Shown one piece after another: positions 30,120 through 41,341 of a stretch of DNA of 64,000 nt. The position numbers and the translations under genes were made by a program. Source of the DNA: a bacterium (GTDB lineage: Bacteria; Arandabacterota; Arandabacteria; Arandabacterales; Arandabacteraceae); NCBI GenBank assembly GCA_029933125.1, contig JAOZOU010000006.1, positions 124,001 to 188,000 on the forward strand. The letters are read 5' to 3'. The notes under the pieces are model-generated. The model was given only the letters and a program-made list of their open reading frames with translations, ran no database searches and was not told the origin of the DNA. Position 1 is the first letter of the stretch. Every line of letters starts with the position of its first letter.

Positions 30120-30902
30120 TTATGGGTGGGGACTCAAAGGATTGGTTCCTTCGGGATTGAGCTTCTCCAATATGGTCAGCCCGCTACAATTGGCATAATG
30201 TCTAATTAGCCAGCCATTGACTAAGTCAGTGAAGTTTGCCCTCTCATTGAATCTGCGGTTGAAAAAGCACTCGAGAGCCCTGATCACACCGCGCTTGTTG
30301 TTCCAGCCCAGACCCATCGAGCCATCCTTGCGAAAGAAAATCGTCCTGAGATTTGTGTCGTGGAAAAACACCTTCGCCTTCTTTGAAAGGTAGGGAAACC
30401 AGTGCTCTATTTCAGACAGGGTGTGCTCGAATAAGTGGCTGGTATCGATGAAGAGAATGTCGATGCTGGGATCTATTCCCCTGTCTTCACACCACCTCGG
30501 GAAAGCTCTGGCAAATTCTACGTCATCGCTCTTGACAAATGTCCAATTCTCGTAGGAAGAGGCTTTTGAGCAGTCATTAATGTCAACACTGATAAGCTTT
30601 GCATCACAGAGTCTTGCTACTCGCTCAAATACAAAGGTTGATTCGCCGCCTCTTACACCCAATTCAACTATGAGGTCGGGATTAAATATGAGAGATTCGA
30701 TGAAAATTACCTCGAGGTGATCACTGATCCCTGAACGCTTAAGAGCCCTTTGCCTTATCTCATCAAGCTCACGGAATCCGGATGGGAAAAACCTTCTCTT
30801 GACGGGAATCGAAACAAAGAGATTGTAAAGCTCGGTCAGGAGAAAAAATCCTCCTCTTAAAGGATTCCTGATGGCTTTTTTGATATCAGACTCTTTTGGC
30901 AA
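30120..30902 (-). CDS. Class I SAM methyltransferase / CmcI-like
   Basis: DLIVELGVRGGESTFVFERVARLCDAKLISVDIND...IDILFIDTSHLFEHTLSEIEHWFPYLSKKAKVFFHDTN. Confidence 0.7.
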   Translation of the reverse strand: MPKESDIKKAIRNPLRGGFFLLTELYNLFVSIPVKRRFFPSGFRELDEIRQRALKRSGISDHLEVIFIESLIFNPDLIVELGVRGGESTFVFERVARLCDAKLISVDINDCSKASSYENWTFVKSDDVEFARAFPRWCEDRGIDPSIDILFIDTSHLFEHTLSEIEHWFPYLSKKAKVFFHDTNLRTIFFRKDGSMGLGWNNKRGVIRALECFFNRRFNERANFTDLVNGWLIRHYANCSGLTILEKLNPEGTNPLSPHP

Positions 30903-31208
30903 TTGCTTCCCCCCCCATTGTTTCGTTGGAGATCTTATCGCCTGCCTTCGTCATCCCGACGATCTCAATCTCTTGAGGTCCTGCCTCCGATTATAAGAAA
31001 TTCGCGAAGATTGTTCCATATTTTGATTTCCCACCACTGAAGTTGTGTTCGAATGATCGTTGATTGTAGATGCTTCTAGATTTGCTTGGTGAGAATCCGC
31101 CTTCTGCGCGCTATGACATGCACCTAACAATCTTTGGAGTGGAAGATCCAGAGCCAAGGTGATATAAGCGACAAAGGTGCACTATGAGGGAATACTTGAA
31201 AGGAGAAA

Positions 31209-32438
31209 ATGATGCGATCGCCTGATCTTATGTGGAGCGTGTTTGTTTTGATCTTTGCTGCCTTCCTGTTGCTCTCCTTCGCCTTTGCTAGTACGGGTGA
31301 GAACAAGCATTGGGGAGGCGAGTTGGTAAAGTCACCCAAGATAGAGGCACTTAGGGCAAGGATATCAAAGGCAGATCCCGAAAGAATCGAGAGCATTCTG
31401 GATGAGTTTGTAAGCGAGAACAAAGGAAAGTTTCCTCTGATAGAGGATAATCTTGTGACATTTGTCTATCGTGGAAGGGTTGGACTCAAAGCTACCGTTC
31501 CCTCAGATCTCAATCGCTGGGACGTCAAGGCTCACATTATGAAGCGACTGGATGAGACAGATCTTTATTACTTGACTTTAACTCTCCCAAGGGATGCCCG
31601 GATCGATTACAAATTCTACGTTGACAATCTTTGGATGCTTGATCCTCTCAATCCGCAAACAGTGCTAGGTGGATTCGGTCCCAATTCAGCGTTTGCCATG
31701 CCAGGTTATGTGCCGCCATCCGAGATCGAATATGTAGATTCCATACCTCATGGTAAAGTCACAGAGTACGATTTCACCAGCAATATCCTCAATAACACAC
31801 GCAAGATTCACATCTATCTTCCTCCGGGATATGATTCAGCGGGTGAACATCGCTATCCGGTCGTTTTCGTCCAGGACGGTGGCGAATACATAATGCTCGC
31901 CTCGATGACCAATGTTCTCGACAATCTTATATTTGCCAAACGCATTCCTCCGGCAATTGGCATCTTCATCGATCCGGTAGATCGTAACTATGAATACTAC
32001 GCCAATCCGAAATACGAACGCATGCTCATTGAGGAGTTGATACCTTTTGTACGAAAGAATTATGCCATTGCATCTCGGCCTCGCGAAACTGCGATAATGG
32101 GGGTCTCACTGGGGGGAGCAATCTCACTGATGATTGCTCTCGACCATCCTGAGATATTCGGAAACTGTGGGTCCCAATCCGGTGCTTTTGGCATTGATGA
32201 TGGAAAGCTCTATGATCTCGTCATGAAGCAGCCACTTAAGCGCGTTGCTTTCTATCTGGATTGCGGTAGATTTGGTGATCTACTCGAAGATAATCAGAAA
32301 ATGGTGCATCTGCTCAAAACGAAAGGCTATGCTCTTGAGTACAAGGAGTTCAACGAAGGTCACAGCTGGGGAAATTGGCGAGCTCACATAGATGATATGC
32401 TTGTTTTCTTCTGGGGAAAGGAAGGTGAGGGTCAATGA
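31209..32438 (+). CDS. Esterase-family (enterochelin-esterase-like) alpha/beta hydrolase with N-terminal CBM48-like region
   Basis: KIHIYLPPGYDSAGEHRYPVVFVQDGGEY...AIMGVSLGGAISLMIALDHPE...EGHSWGNWRAHIDDMLVFFW. Confidence 0.85.
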   Translation: MMRSPDLMWSVFVLIFAAFLLLSFAFASTGENKHWGGELVKSPKIEALRARISKADPERIESILDEFVSENKGKFPLIEDNLVTFVYRGRVGLKATVPSDLNRWDVKAHIMKRLDETDLYYLTLTLPRDARIDYKFYVDNLWMLDPLNPQTVLGGFGPNSAFAMPGYVPPSEIEYVDSIPHGKVTEYDFTSNILNNTRKIHIYLPPGYDSAGEHRYPVVFVQDGGEYIMLASMTNVLDNLIFAKRIPPAIGIFIDPVDRNYEYYANPKYERMLIEELIPFVRKNYAIASRPRETAIMGVSLGGAISLMIALDHPEIFGNCGSQSGAFGIDDGKLYDLVMKQPLKRVAFYLDCGRFGDLLEDNQKMVHLLKTKGYALEYKEFNEGHSWGNWRAHIDDMLVFFWGKEGEGQ

Positions 32439-33412
32439 TAAAGTGGCTCCTAATTACGGCGCTCTTATGGGGAGCTCTTAGTACACCTGCACTTGCTACA
32501 TCGAGAGCGAGAGAGGTTGCTACCTTCTCGATTGTAGGATTTGATCCAGCCACTGGAGAGCTTGGGGTGGCAGTCGCATCGAAATTCCTAGCAGTAGGTG
32601 CAGTTGTCCCCTGGGCAAGAGCTGGGGTTGGGGCAATTGCAACTCAGGCATATGCGAATACCACCTATGGACCTGAGGGGCTTAGACTTCTTGAAACTGG
32701 TCTCAGTGCCCATGAAGTCATCGATAGCCTAACAGCCAGGGATGCTGATCGTGAGCGTCGCCAGGTTGGGATCGTTGATGCCCATGGCAATTCTGCAACA
32801 TTTACTGGTAAAGAGTGCATTGCCTGGGCGGGGGGAAGAGCTGGGAAGCATTATGCATGCCAGGGCAACATCCTTGTGAGCGAAGCGACTGTCAACGCGA
32901 TGGCCGAGACCTTCGAGGACACCGAAGGCGAACTTGCTATCCGTCTGCTTAAGGCTCTTAAAGCTGGTGAGGAAGCTGGGGGTGATTCGCGGGGAAAGCA
33001 GTCGGCAGCACTTCTTGTCGTTAAAGAAGGCGGCGGCTATCTTGGTCTTAACGATCGTTACATTGATCTTAGGGTTGATGACAACCCTGAGCCAATCGAT
33101 GAACTCGGAAGACTGCTTAACATACAGCTGTCGTATTCGGCTCTCTTTAAGGCATCATCCCTCAGGGAGAAAGGGGATCTCCAGGGAGCTCTGGATCAAG
33201 CCAAAAAGGCAGTGGAAATAAACCCGGATCTGCCTGAGGCACTCTACGATCTTGCCTGCTATTATTCTTTGAGTGGTCAGAAGCAAGAAGCCCTCAGGGC
33301 ACTTAAGCGAGCTATCGAGCTTGCTCCTCGGTTTAAGCAAATGGCAAAGGAGGATCCTGATCTTGAACCCCTGAAGGAGAACGTAGAATTCAAGGGAATT
33401 ATATCACAATAG
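32435..33412 (+). CDS. DUF1028 protein with C-terminal TPR
   Basis: ATFSIVGFDPATGELGVAVASKFLAVGAVVPWARAGVGAIATQAYANTTYGPEGLRLL; TPR near EALYDLACYYSLSGQKQEALRALKRAIEL. Confidence 0.88.
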   Translation: MIKWLLITALLWGALSTPALATSRAREVATFSIVGFDPATGELGVAVASKFLAVGAVVPWARAGVGAIATQAYANTTYGPEGLRLLETGLSAHEVIDSLTARDADRERRQVGIVDAHGNSATFTGKECIAWAGGRAGKHYACQGNILVSEATVNAMAETFEDTEGELAIRLLKALKAGEEAGGDSRGKQSAALLVVKEGGGYLGLNDRYIDLRVDDNPEPIDELGRLLNIQLSYSALFKASSLREKGDLQGALDQAKKAVEINPDLPEALYDLACYYSLSGQKQEALRALKRAIELAPRFKQMAKEDPDLEPLKENVEFKGIISQ

Positions 33413-33723
33413 ACTTTGGAGCCTAGGCAATATTCTCATGAGAAGGGGTATATTTGCTAGGAGGTTCTGATTTCGAGAGTTCTCCCTGTCGCAAACATTG
33501 CTTCGTTTGCACCAACTGAAAGACGCAAATCCAAAAGTAGATGCAAAGGCTGATTTCTAAGATACCTTATCTTGATAGGTAACTTTAGTTGATGTGCTCG
33601 AAAGCCGATTGGCCACGTCCGAGTGCCCTCCTCAGCGAGCCATGCCAACTCATCATTCCGCCACATCTAGAAAGCCAAGGCTCAGCAACTGGTGTCTTTT
33701 AGAGAATTGTTTTCAAGTGCCTT

Positions 33724-35609
33724 TTGAGAACCGCATCGCCATTCACGCATCTAAAACAACAAGGGGACAGGAGAATACCTGGTAGCAATTACTTTAGAAG
33801 ATCATTCATCCATGCCTTGATCTTCTTGATCATGACCACAATTGCCACCCCTAAAGGAGCTGGAAGCAGTATGAAGGATGAGCGAGGATCGGGTAACAGA
33901 TTGAAGGATTCTAAGAGCCCATATCTGCTTCAGCATGCAGACAATCCGGTTGATTGGTATCCATGGGGAGATGAGGCATTCGAGAAGGCAAAACGCGAAG
34001 ACAAACCCATATTTCTTTCCATTGGCTATTCCACATGCCACTGGTGTCATGTTATGGAACATGAATCGTTCGAGGACAGGGAGGTAGCAAGGCTGCTCAA
34101 CGCTACTTTTGTTTGCATAAAGGTTGACCGAGAGGAACGGCCTGACATTGATGAGATCTATATGTCGGTTTGCCAAATGATGACCGGGCGTGGAGGATGG
34201 CCGCTTACTATAATCATGACGCCAGAGAAACAGCCCTTTTTCGCAGCCACCTATATCCCTCGCGAATCCCGCTATGGCATGACGGGTTTGCTTGAACTCA
34301 TTCCCAGGATCAGGCAACTCTGGGAGAACCGGCGTCATGAAGTTGAGTCCGCTGCAAAACAGATAACGGTAGCACTAAGCGAAGTCAAGCAAACCACCTC
34401 AGATCAGGGGCTCAACGAGGGTATGCTCAAGGCGGCATATGAAGCGCTTGCCACAAGATTTGACAAGCGGAATGGTGGTTTTGGTGGGGCACCCAAGTTT
34501 CCCTCTCCAACTAACCTTGCGTTTCTTCTCAGGTATTGGAGAAGATACGCTGATCCCAAGGCACTGGAGATGGTTGAGAAGACTTTGAGAACCATGCGGC
34601 TTGGAGGGATTTACGACCATGTAGGTTTTGGCTTTCATCGCTATAGCACGGATGCCGAATGGCGAATCCCCCACTTTGAGAAGATGCTCTATGATCAGGC
34701 TCTGCTTCTTATTGCATACAGTGAAGCCTACCAGGCAACCCATAAGCCTTTCTATGCACAGACAGCTCGGGAAATTGCAACCTACGTCTTGCGTGATCTC
34801 AAGGCACCTTGCGGTGGTTTCTATTCGGCTGAAGATGCCGACAGTGAGGGCGAGGAGGGCAAGTTCTATACATGGATGATTTCAGAACTTGAGAAGCCTC
34901 TTGGCAAAGCCGATGCTCGACGAGTTGCCAAGATATTCAATTGCTCAGAGCATGGTAACTTTACCGAGCAAGCGGGCGCATCCCCAAGGAATGTACTTTA
35001 CCGCGGCCCGGGTGAAAACGGCGCATTGGGGATTGATGAGAAGGAGTTGGCAGCCTACATAGAAAAGGTGAGGCAGAAGATGTTTGCCGTGAAGGCACTT
35101 GGAGCAAGACCGCTCCGTGACGAGAAAATTCTCACAGATTGGAATGGGCTTATGATTGTTGCACTTGCTAAGTCGGGAGCAATCCTCGGCGAATCCACTT
35201 ACATTGAGGCAGCAAGGCAAGCTGCCTCTTTTATCCTGGATGAAATGGTAATGGATGATGGAAGGCTTCTCCATCGTTACTATGATGGCGACAAAGCCAT
35301 TGATGGTTATATTCAAGTTTTGATATGGCGTTGGGTCCAGCCTACGAGGTTGTGGTTGTTGGTAGGCGGAATTCCGAGGATTCACAAGAGATATTGAACA
35401 TCTTAAGAAGCGAATTTCTACCCAACAAAGTGGTCCTATTTGTTGAAAGTTCAGATCTGGCTTCTACAACGGGTATCCTCCCCGATTTTGTAAAAGATTA
35501 CACAATGATCAATGACAAAGCGACAGTATATGTCTGTGAGAATTTCTCATGCCAGCAACCCACAAACGATGTAAAGAAGGTGCTCGATCTGCTGGCAATA
35601 TCGCGCTGA
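33724..35609 (+). pseudogene. YyaL/thioredoxin-domain (DUF255) protein with internal deletion and frame change
   Basis: [28 protein letters not shown]...[15 protein letters not shown]...; frame lost at AIDGYIQV; C-terminus resumes in another frame as [41 protein letters not shown]...KATVYVCENFSCQQPT. Confidence 0.85.
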
Positions 35610-35672
35610 GCCATCACATCCTTTGGCTACTCTAGTAGACTGGAGCATTTAAGTTTGTTAGGGTTTTAGCAT

Positions 35673-36434
35673 ATGGCAGAAGGTCCACTGGTTCACTATT
35701 ATGCCTCAAGACTTAAGAGGGTCCTCGATGGAAGATATGCGAGCATAGAGCTTCGGCTCCCCAGGTTCAAACCTTCCGAAGTCTCACTTAAGCGTGTTAA
35801 GGTCAGGGAGGTTGAGGCTTACGGAAAACAGTTTCGGATCTGGTTGGAGGGCGGCAAGGTTCTCTTTGTGCATCTCATGATGTGGGGATCTTGGGGCATA
35901 TATAGAAAAGGGCAACCGTGGGAAAGATCCGGTGAAAGAGCCAGAGCGGTAATAAGAACTAGCACGCACGAGGCTGTTGTCTTCTCAGCCCCTGTTGTTC
36001 GCCTGCTCACACGCGAGGAGTTTGAGAATCATCCGAGATGGGGCAGGGTGGGTCCGGATCCTCTGAGGAAGGATTTTTCAAGAAAAGACTTCTACAATCG
36101 ACTGGCGAAGCGCCCAGAAATGCCCATTGGTGAAGCTCTTCTTGATCAAAGCATAATCTCGGGTGTTGGAAACATTTTGAGGATAGAAGCTCTTTTTCGA
36201 GCAGGCGTTCATCCAAGAAGGAAAACCGCGGCACTCTCACCCCGTGACAGAAGAGCTCTGCTTCGATGGATTGTCTCATTTATGAAAAGATGGTTGGATG
36301 ATAGGAACAGCGCTTCGAGATGGATGAAGATTTATAGAAAATCCGGCAAACCATGCCCAAGGTGCGGTGCGAAGATTGAATCCTTCAGGCAAGCTGGACG
36401 AATAACCTTTGCCTGCCCCAACTGTCAATGCTGA
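35673..36434 (+). CDS. Fpg/Nei family DNA glycosylase (endonuclease VIII-like)
   Basis: Starts MAEGPLVHYYASRLKR; DQSIISGVGNILRIEALFRAGVHP; zinc finger PCPRCGAKIESFRQAGRITFACPNCQC. Confidence 0.92.
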   Translation: MAEGPLVHYYASRLKRVLDGRYASIELRLPRFKPSEVSLKRVKVREVEAYGKQFRIWLEGGKVLFVHLMMWGSWGIYRKGQPWERSGERARAVIRTSTHEAVVFSAPVVRLLTREEFENHPRWGRVGPDPLRKDFSRKDFYNRLAKRPEMPIGEALLDQSIISGVGNILRIEALFRAGVHPRRKTAALSPRDRRALLRWIVSFMKRWLDDRNSASRWMKIYRKSGKPCPRCGAKIESFRQAGRITFACPNCQC

Positions 36435-36459
36435 ATAATGGGTTAGAAGGAGGTGGCAA

Positions 36460-37209
36460 ATGAAGAAATCGAGGTGGATAGTTTTGCTTTCCCTATCCTT
36501 AGTGCTAGCCTCATGCATACTCTATGGCTTGCACTACGTTATCTTCCGTGATGCTCACCATATCTTCATCTACATGCTCGGAGATGTTGCATTCGTACCG
36601 ATCGAAGTGCTTCTGGTCACTGTAATTGTCCATCAACTCTTGAGTCGCAGAGAGATGCGCATTAGGTTTGAGAAACTCAACATGGTAATTGGGGCCTTTT
36701 TTAGCGAGGTTGGAACGGAGCTGTTGCGTCTGTTTTCTCAAGCTGATCCACTTCTGGATACGATAAGGCAGGATCTGCTCATATCCACCGATTGGACCGA
36801 TGAGAGGTTTTCAAGTACTGCAAGTCGACTCCGCCTGTATGAATACAAGATGGATACCAGGAGGCTGGATATCAAGGCGATCAAGGAATTCCTTCTTGAG
36901 CGCAGAGATTTTCTCATGCGGCTTCTTGAGAATCCGACACTCCTTGAGCACGAGTCCTTCACACGCCTTCTAAGAGCTGTATTCCATCTCACTGAGGAGC
37001 TTGCGAGCCGTCCGCAGGTGAGCGACCTGCCTGAAGGCGATAAGGATCATCTTGCAGGTGATGCAAGGCGCTCCTATGTCAGGCTGGTCGATCAATGGAT
37101 TGATTACATGCACCATCTCAAGGCGAACTATCCGTATCTTTTCTCACTTGCGATGAGGGTAAATCCATTCAGTCCCAAGCCCTCGGCAATAATCGAAGGT
37201 AAGCCCTAA
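36460..37209 (+). CDS. Membrane protein of unknown function
   Basis: Two N-terminal TM segments; RBS ggaggtggcaaatg. Confidence 0.5.
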   Translation: MKKSRWIVLLSLSLVLASCILYGLHYVIFRDAHHIFIYMLGDVAFVPIEVLLVTVIVHQLLSRREMRIRFEKLNMVIGAFFSEVGTELLRLFSQADPLLDTIRQDLLISTDWTDERFSSTASRLRLYEYKMDTRRLDIKAIKEFLLERRDFLMRLLENPTLLEHESFTRLLRAVFHLTEELASRPQVSDLPEGDKDHLAGDARRSYVRLVDQWIDYMHHLKANYPYLFSLAMRVNPFSPKPSAIIEGKP

Positions 37210-37263
37210 GGCTTCTATCCCGCTGACAATGAGGCAGAATGATTCGAGGGCACCCTGAGGGGC

Positions 37264-38379
37264 CTATTGGGATTCACGTAAAAGATCCTTATAAAGTGTT
37301 ATATGCTTCAGGGCGGTGTTCTCAATTGAGAACCGGCTTACTGTTTCAATAGCATTTTCCGCCAGTCTTTCTCTTAAGCGAGACTCATCGATCAGTTTGA
37401 TAATTGCATCTGCAAGCGCGTCAGGGTCATTGCTGGGGACAAGGAGCCCATTTGAGTTATCAACAATGATCTCAGCAATCCCCCCAGCTGAAGTTGCAAT
37501 TACAGGCAGTCCACTTGCCATCGCTTCGAGAGCCGCAGTTCCCAGCCCTTCCATTCGGGAGGCAAGAACAAAGATATCAAAAAGCTTATAGATCTGGCTC
37601 ACATTCTCCCTGAATCCGAGGAATAGGAATCGATTCCCGAGCTCCAGTTGGGCATGAATGCGCTCAAGTTTTCCTCTGTCGGGTCCCTCTCCAGCGGCAC
37701 AGAAAATGGCATCTTCTCTATGCCTCAGGACCCTAGCTGCAGCTTCGAGTAAAGTCGGGTAGTCCTTGTGTCCAACCATTGCAGCAACTGTTCCAACCAC
37801 GATTGCCTTCTCTGGTATCTTGTATGTTTGCCTGAGATCTTCGGTCTGAGCTCTCGGTGAGAATCGATTTAGATCGATGCCGCTGTGGATGACAGTAATC
37901 TTTGATTCCTCAACGCCGCATCTTCTCAAAACACTCGCCACATTCTCGGAGACACAGACTATTGTGTTGACCAAACGATTATTGTATTTGAGGGATCCGA
38001 TGAGGGGCTTGCGAACAGGGAAATCGACTCTTCGAGAGGCAATAAGGATAATTTTGGGAAGCAACATTTTTACAAGCAGACCCAACGAGAGGGCATGGGA
38101 TGAATGCGCATGAAGAATCCGGAAACCTTGACTCTTGAGTATCTTCGCAATTTTACCTGCGGCAAGGATGTCCCACGGATTACGTATTTTGACTGCTTCC
38201 ACTGGCAAGCCAGTGCTATCAAAGTGCCTGAGTATTTGCGAGCCCCTTCGACATATGAGGAGTGTGTTTACCCCGTGCTTCAAGAGCTGCCCAACCAGAT
38301 AGGCTATCTGTTGCTGCCCTCCTCGCCATTCGCTAGATGTTTCGAGGTGTGCAACGCTTACTTGCGTGATTTCTCCCAT
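37264..38379 (-). CDS. Glycosyltransferase family 4
   Basis: SEWRGGQQQIAYLVGQLLKHG...EGLGTAALEAMASGLPVIATSAGGIAEIIVDNSNGLLV. Confidence 0.92.
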   Translation of the reverse strand: MGEITQVSVAHLETSSEWRGGQQQIAYLVGQLLKHGVNTLLICRRGSQILRHFDSTGLPVEAVKIRNPWDILAAGKIAKILKSQGFRILHAHSSHALSLGLLVKMLLPKIILIASRRVDFPVRKPLIGSLKYNNRLVNTIVCVSENVASVLRRCGVEESKITVIHSGIDLNRFSPRAQTEDLRQTYKIPEKAIVVGTVAAMVGHKDYPTLLEAAARVLRHREDAIFCAAGEGPDRGKLERIHAQLELGNRFLFLGFRENVSQIYKLFDIFVLASRMEGLGTAALEAMASGLPVIATSAGGIAEIIVDNSNGLLVPSNDPDALADAIIKLIDESRLRERLAENAIETVSRFSIENTALKHITLYKDLLRESQ

Positions 38380-39101
38380 AGCTTGATGTACTTAAGATAG
38401 ACCCCCAAGGCTGAATTCAGGCAGAGCACGAACCCAATCCTGCCGTCAAGGAATCCCAAGTGAAGTATGTACATGCGAAAGAAGCGGAAGGCAGCCCTTG
38501 CGAGCGAACTGATTATGCTGGCTTTCTTTGAGACTCCGCCTTGAGCGGCAAGTGTTGTGTAAAGATTCATCTTCTTGATGTGCTCATCAATCGTAGGATA
38601 GCTATAATGATATAGGGATTCCTCAATGCGCTCCACCGTTCCTGTGAATTCAACAGATTCATGAACGGTCTTGGAATTGAAGTTTCCATGGTTACGATTG
38701 AAAAGCCTTAAGGGGTAATCTCTTTGCCAGCCGCCGTAGCGTATGCGCCTACCCAGGTAGAAAGTATTACGCTTTATTCTATAGGCAACCAGGGGATCTG
38801 CATTTTCCAATATCTTCTCGATACGTCTACGGAGCTCAGGTGTAACCTCTTCATCTGCATCGATCGAGAGGATCCAGTCATGGCTTGCCTGCTCGACTGC
38901 CCAGCGCTTGGTTGCACCAAAACCCAGCCATGATGTCTTTACCACCCTGGCACCGAACTTGCCCGCGATTGCTGGAGTTTCATCTATGCAACCAGTATCA
39001 GCGACTACGATTTCATCGACCCAGTCTAGGGATTTCAGACACCTCTCGATGTTTTCCTGCTCATCTAGCGCAATGATGACCGCTGAGAGCCTGGCTCGCA
39101 T
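38358..39101 (-). CDS. Glycosyltransferase family 2 (LPS core WaaE/KdtX-like)
   Basis: LSAVIIALDEQENIERCLKSLDWVDEIVVADTGCIDETPAIAGKFGARVVKTSWLGFGATKRWAVEQASHDWILSIDADEEV. Confidence 0.9.
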   Translation of the reverse strand: MRARLSAVIIALDEQENIERCLKSLDWVDEIVVADTGCIDETPAIAGKFGARVVKTSWLGFGATKRWAVEQASHDWILSIDADEEVTPELRRRIEKILENADPLVAYRIKRNTFYLGRRIRYGGWQRDYPLRLFNRNHGNFNSKTVHESVEFTGTVERIEESLYHYSYPTIDEHIKKMNLYTTLAAQGGVSKKASIISSLARAAFRFFRMYILHLGFLDGRIGFVLCLNSALGVYLKYIKLWEKSRK

Positions 39102-39391
39102 CTTTTTGAAACCTCCTCGAGCCTTGGGGCTCGTTCTTGCATCGAGCAATACCCATAGTTGGTACCAAGCCAATCGAAGTATACATTTACCTGCGAATGA
39201 AGAGAAGATTGTTTTTGTTTCAAGGCCCCTGAGGGTTCAGATTCAAACAGATTTCAAGTTGCCCTGCGAGGGCACCCTTGGATGAATTGAGGTCGAGAAA
39301 ACAAAGCAGCAAACTGATCTTGCCATCTGATGCTGGGCTTGTTAACCTGAGATATTGATCTACACCGCTAAATAGGTAGAAGAGGCACCAC

Positions 39392-41269
39392 ATGGATTCA
39401 GGAATTCGCGACGGGATTTCACCTTTTAGGGCTGCAGTTGTGCTTGGAGTAATACCTGGTATCTACATTGGTGTATTGATTGGCCTCATGGTAGCAGGGC
39501 TGAACTTCCTCTGGGAGTCGCCAAGGGATGTGATCGTAGCAATCTTCTGGTTCGGCGTTATCTTTGGTGCAATAGGGGCAGTTGCCAGCCTGATTGTCGC
39601 TCTCCTTGCTGCGCTTCTTAAGAAATCACTGCGATGGACAGTTTTCTCCGTGTCTACTGTTGTCGCAAGCGTCTTCATCTTCATAGAAGGGTATGGGAGG
39701 TGCTATGGCTGCCATCAATTTCTCGACTGGCGCGCCCCGCATCTTATCTATACGCCAGGTAGAAGCATTCTGCTGACAGCTGCCCTGGCTCTTGGATGTA
39801 TTGGTGTGGGTGCAGGTATTGGTGGGATCGTCTATGTTCTTTGGGGAGCGTGGAGGAGACGCTTCGTAAGGAGAATTGCCTACTTCGTACTCATTGCTGT
39901 GATCGCCATAGCAATTTCATTAAGCTATCTTTCAACTCCAGGCAGAGGAGAGCACCCTTCGCAGGCGAGTCTTGGGTTAAAGCCTTCCGGTGGCCTCGAT
40001 CATGTTATCGTAATTGTGGACGATGCTGCTACCTGGACGGTTTTCGATTACCTTCTCAAGAATGGGAGTGTACCAGCCCTTCGCAAGATTGTTGAAAATG
40101 GCTCAACTGGCTATCTTAAGACCTTTAGGCCAACGCATTCGCCTCAGATATGGACAACTATGGCTACAGGCAGATCCCCGACTCGTCATGCCATAACCGG
40201 CTTTATCAATTATGCCTTTCCCGGAATGCGTTACGGAATTGCCAACTTCGAGATTCCCTTCGAATGGATGCTCGAGTATCTGTGCCTTAAACTTCATGCC
40301 TTAGGGATTGGCGGAGCAAGAACACTTGGCCCTGAGCGGCGAAGGGTGAAGGCTCTCTGGAATATTGCAAGCGATTTGAAACTTGGTGTAGGTGTCGTCA
40401 ACTGGCATAACACATTGCCAGCTGAGAAGGTAGAGGGCTTCATGTTATCAAACTACTTCTACCTTTCGCTTAGTAAACGGGCAAATGAGTGCGTCTATCC
40501 AGCCGACTTGATCCCCGAAGTGGAGGACATGGTCGCAGCAGCGCATGATTCTTCATTCGACTGGGTCACAGGCTTTAGCAAAGACGAGCTTCCAGGGGGT
40601 AGCGCCGGTGAGCGTGCCGATCTTGTGAGAAAGGTTAGCAACGGCGATTTCACAGCGAATCTTGTTTCAATGCATCTTCATGAGAGATTCAAGCCAGCTC
40701 TTATGATGATGGGACTTAAGGGCCTCGATACAATCGGCCACACAACCTACTGGGAGTACGCCCTACTTCACTATCCTCAAGAATATAAGCTCACTCCCTA
40801 TCTTAGAAAGTTTACTGATGAAGAGCTCATCAAGCACCTCGGTAAAGCGATTGACAACCTCTACATCTTGCACGACAGATTCTATAGGCAGTGGCTCGAC
40901 ATGCTTGGGGGAAACGACGCCATCATCATCGTTTCGGATCACGGCTTTGAGATGAACGGTAATCAGCATGAGTTTGGTCCTCCAGGAGTCATAATGCTTT
41001 ATGGCAAGCCCTTCAAGAAGGGCTATCGAATCGAGAATGCCTCCGTATTCGACATCGCTCCGACTGTGCTCTATCTTTTGGGTCTAGCTGTGGGGGAGGA
41101 TATGGAGGGCAAGATACTTACTGAAGCCCTTGATCCGCAATGGCTTTCGAGCCATCCCATCCGCACAATCGATACATATGAAACTGTTAGGCGAAAACAC
41201 AAGAAAATACCGCGCAAGGTAAGTGAAGAAACCCTCAAGCGCTTAAAGGCCGTAGGATATATCAGATAG
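39392..41269 (+). CDS. Membrane-anchored alkaline-phosphatase-superfamily phosphodiesterase
   Basis: N-terminal TM helices; VIVIVDDAATWTVFDYLLKNGSVPAL...IWTTMATGRSPTRHAITGF...AIIIVSDHGFEMNGNQHEFGPPGVIMLYGK. Confidence 0.85.
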   Translation: MDSGIRDGISPFRAAVVLGVIPGIYIGVLIGLMVAGLNFLWESPRDVIVAIFWFGVIFGAIGAVASLIVALLAALLKKSLRWTVFSVSTVVASVFIFIEGYGRCYGCHQFLDWRAPHLIYTPGRSILLTAALALGCIGVGAGIGGIVYVLWGAWRRRFVRRIAYFVLIAVIAIAISLSYLSTPGRGEHPSQASLGLKPSGGLDHVIVIVDDAATWTVFDYLLKNGSVPALRKIVENGSTGYLKTFRPTHSPQIWTTMATGRSPTRHAITGFINYAFPGMRYGIANFEIPFEWMLEYLCLKLHALGIGGARTLGPERRRVKALWNIASDLKLGVGVVNWHNTLPAEKVEGFMLSNYFYLSLSKRANECVYPADLIPEVEDMVAAAHDSSFDWVTGFSKDELPGGSAGERADLVRKVSNGDFTANLVSMHLHERFKPALMMMGLKGLDTIGHTTYWEYALLHYPQEYKLTPYLRKFTDEELIKHLGKAIDNLYILHDRFYRQWLDMLGGNDAIIIVSDHGFEMNGNQHEFGPPGVIMLYGKPFKKGYRIENASVFDIAPTVLYLLGLAVGEDMEGKILTEALDPQWLSSHPIRTIDTYETVRRKHKKIPRKVSEETLKRLKAVGYIR

Positions 41270-41341
41270 AAATCAGCGCTTCTCGGCCACTTTGATAGGT
41301 TGCGAGGCTATGCTGGAGTTTCGATAAGGGCCCCCAGGACC

